Source: a bacterium
GTDB lineage: Bacteria; Zixibacteria; MSB-5A5; GN15; FEB-12
NCBI GenBank assembly: GCA_030629485.1
Contig: DAOVOW010000091.1
Location: 1 to 7,458, forward strand
Direction: 5' to 3'
Length of the DNA: 7,458 nt
In this document: in pieces, positions 7,086 to 7,458 of the stretch
Layout: the number at the start of each line of letters is the position of its first letter
Numbering within the stretch: the first letter of the stretch is position 1
Notes under the pieces: model-generated
What the model was told of the DNA's origin: nothing
Databases searched by the model: none
The model's input: only the letters and a program-made list of their open reading frames with translations
Made by a program: the position numbers and the translations under genes

Positions 7086-7236
7086 ACATCAATTGTATCG
7101 CCCACAGATCCCAAACAGCGATTCACGTCGCCGGGCTAGTTGATCTGCAAACCGGAAACCACTGGAATCCTCGCCACGCACTCAAGACGGAACCACGCGA
7201 CGACGCCCTGTCGGTTGTCAGTTGCTTTCCTGTTTC

Positions 7237-7266
7237 TATATACACCTGTTTGCAATGTTGCGTCAA
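7237..7266 (-). promoter_or_regulatory. Sigma70-type promoter of the 861-residue gene
   Basis: On the minus strand TTGACG (7261-7266, five of six consensus bases) is followed after 18 bases by TATATA (7237-7242, five of six). A 16-base alternative reads TGTATA. Transcription would start near 7230, giving a leader of about 157 bases. The layout resembles the promoter at 4402-4430, so both transcription units probably use the housekeeping sigma factor. Confidence 0.6.
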
Positions 7267-7458
7267 GCCCAAATCTACCGTGAGAAATCCCTTGAGAAGG
7301 TTGTTCACTCGGCGTATGACAGCCCTAGGCGACTTGCTCTATCATCGTTGGGTGTATCAATCGTAGCCGGGATAGGTATGCGAGATCAGAGGTTTTGCGC
7401 CTGCATGCAAGTGCGACCCTCGCGTATCGGTGTGCTCGTCCGCCCCGGAGATTGTGGG
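7267..7458. other. Right-hand flank with no supported gene
   Basis: This stretch lies beyond the promoter of the 861-residue gene. All three minus-strand frames hit a stop within 33 to 44 codons of the window edge, so at most a short 3' end of another gene could lie here; none of the peptides is recognisable. On the plus strand an ATG at 7378 stays open for 27 codons to the edge but has no convincing ribosome binding site. A 6-base direct repeat TGAGAA (7281-7286, 7293-7298) and a few short palindromes are the only structure seen. Confidence 0.4.

Noticed and set aside
7123..7308. Minus-strand 61-codon open frame upstream of the 861-residue gene
   Set aside because: It runs through the predicted promoter and leader, has no recognisable motif, and is short enough to arise by chance.
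7378..7458. Possible plus-strand gene start at the right edge (27 open codons)
   Set aside because: The ribosome binding site is weak and the peptide unrecognisable; 27 codons at a window edge are not enough to support a gene.
1..7458. Defence system, CRISPR array, retron, toxin-antitoxin or biosynthetic cluster
   Set aside because: No regular repeat-spacer array, reverse transcriptase, nuclease, toxin or biosynthetic enzyme motif was seen; all three genes encode signal-peptide-bearing structural or binding proteins.

Overview
The window looks like chromosomal DNA from an environmental bacterium of the FCB superphylum or a neighbouring lineage. Candidate division Zixibacteria is my best guess. 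It rests on recalled family resemblance: a dockerin-like tail beginning CCVGxRGNxD, the GLY/TYR-rich 'YLYDGALWIGAVVG' type of secreted protein, and a type 9-secretion-like C-terminal domain. No rRNA or other marker gene is present, so the taxonomy is an inference. Base composition looks moderately GC-rich and even; I see no insertion sequence, CRISPR array, tRNA or phage gene.

All three genes lie on the minus strand, so the biological order runs right to left. First comes a spacer (7074-7458) with a good sigma70-type promoter (7237-7266). It is followed by an 861-residue secreted multidomain protein (4488-7073, GTG start) with a C-terminal sorting-like domain. A 365-base spacer (4123-4487) holds a near-perfect promoter (TTGACA, 17 bases, TATATT) and a predicted leader of about 270 bases. 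It leads into a 1093-residue secreted, cysteine-rich protein (841-4122) with Asp-box beta-propeller repeats and a dockerin-like pair of EF-hand loops at its C-terminus. After a 99-base gap with an imperfect hairpin comes the first 247 codons of a paralogue of that protein (741 down to 1), cut by the window edge. This partial gene is real although it has no stop codon in the window.

All three products have signal peptides and no enzyme active site that I can recognise. They look like a set of large extracellular or surface proteins. The propeller pair arose by tandem duplication; homology begins just after the signal peptide and includes the shared signature TWYDxQHNGSMGRMxDWG. The two complete proteins end differently: one in a dockerin-like calcium-binding module, the other in a type 9-like sorting domain. 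They may therefore be displayed or assembled in different ways. I found no defence system, biosynthetic cluster or mobile element. The most notable points are the tandem propeller paralogues, the two different C-terminal modules, and the long leader behind a near-consensus promoter.
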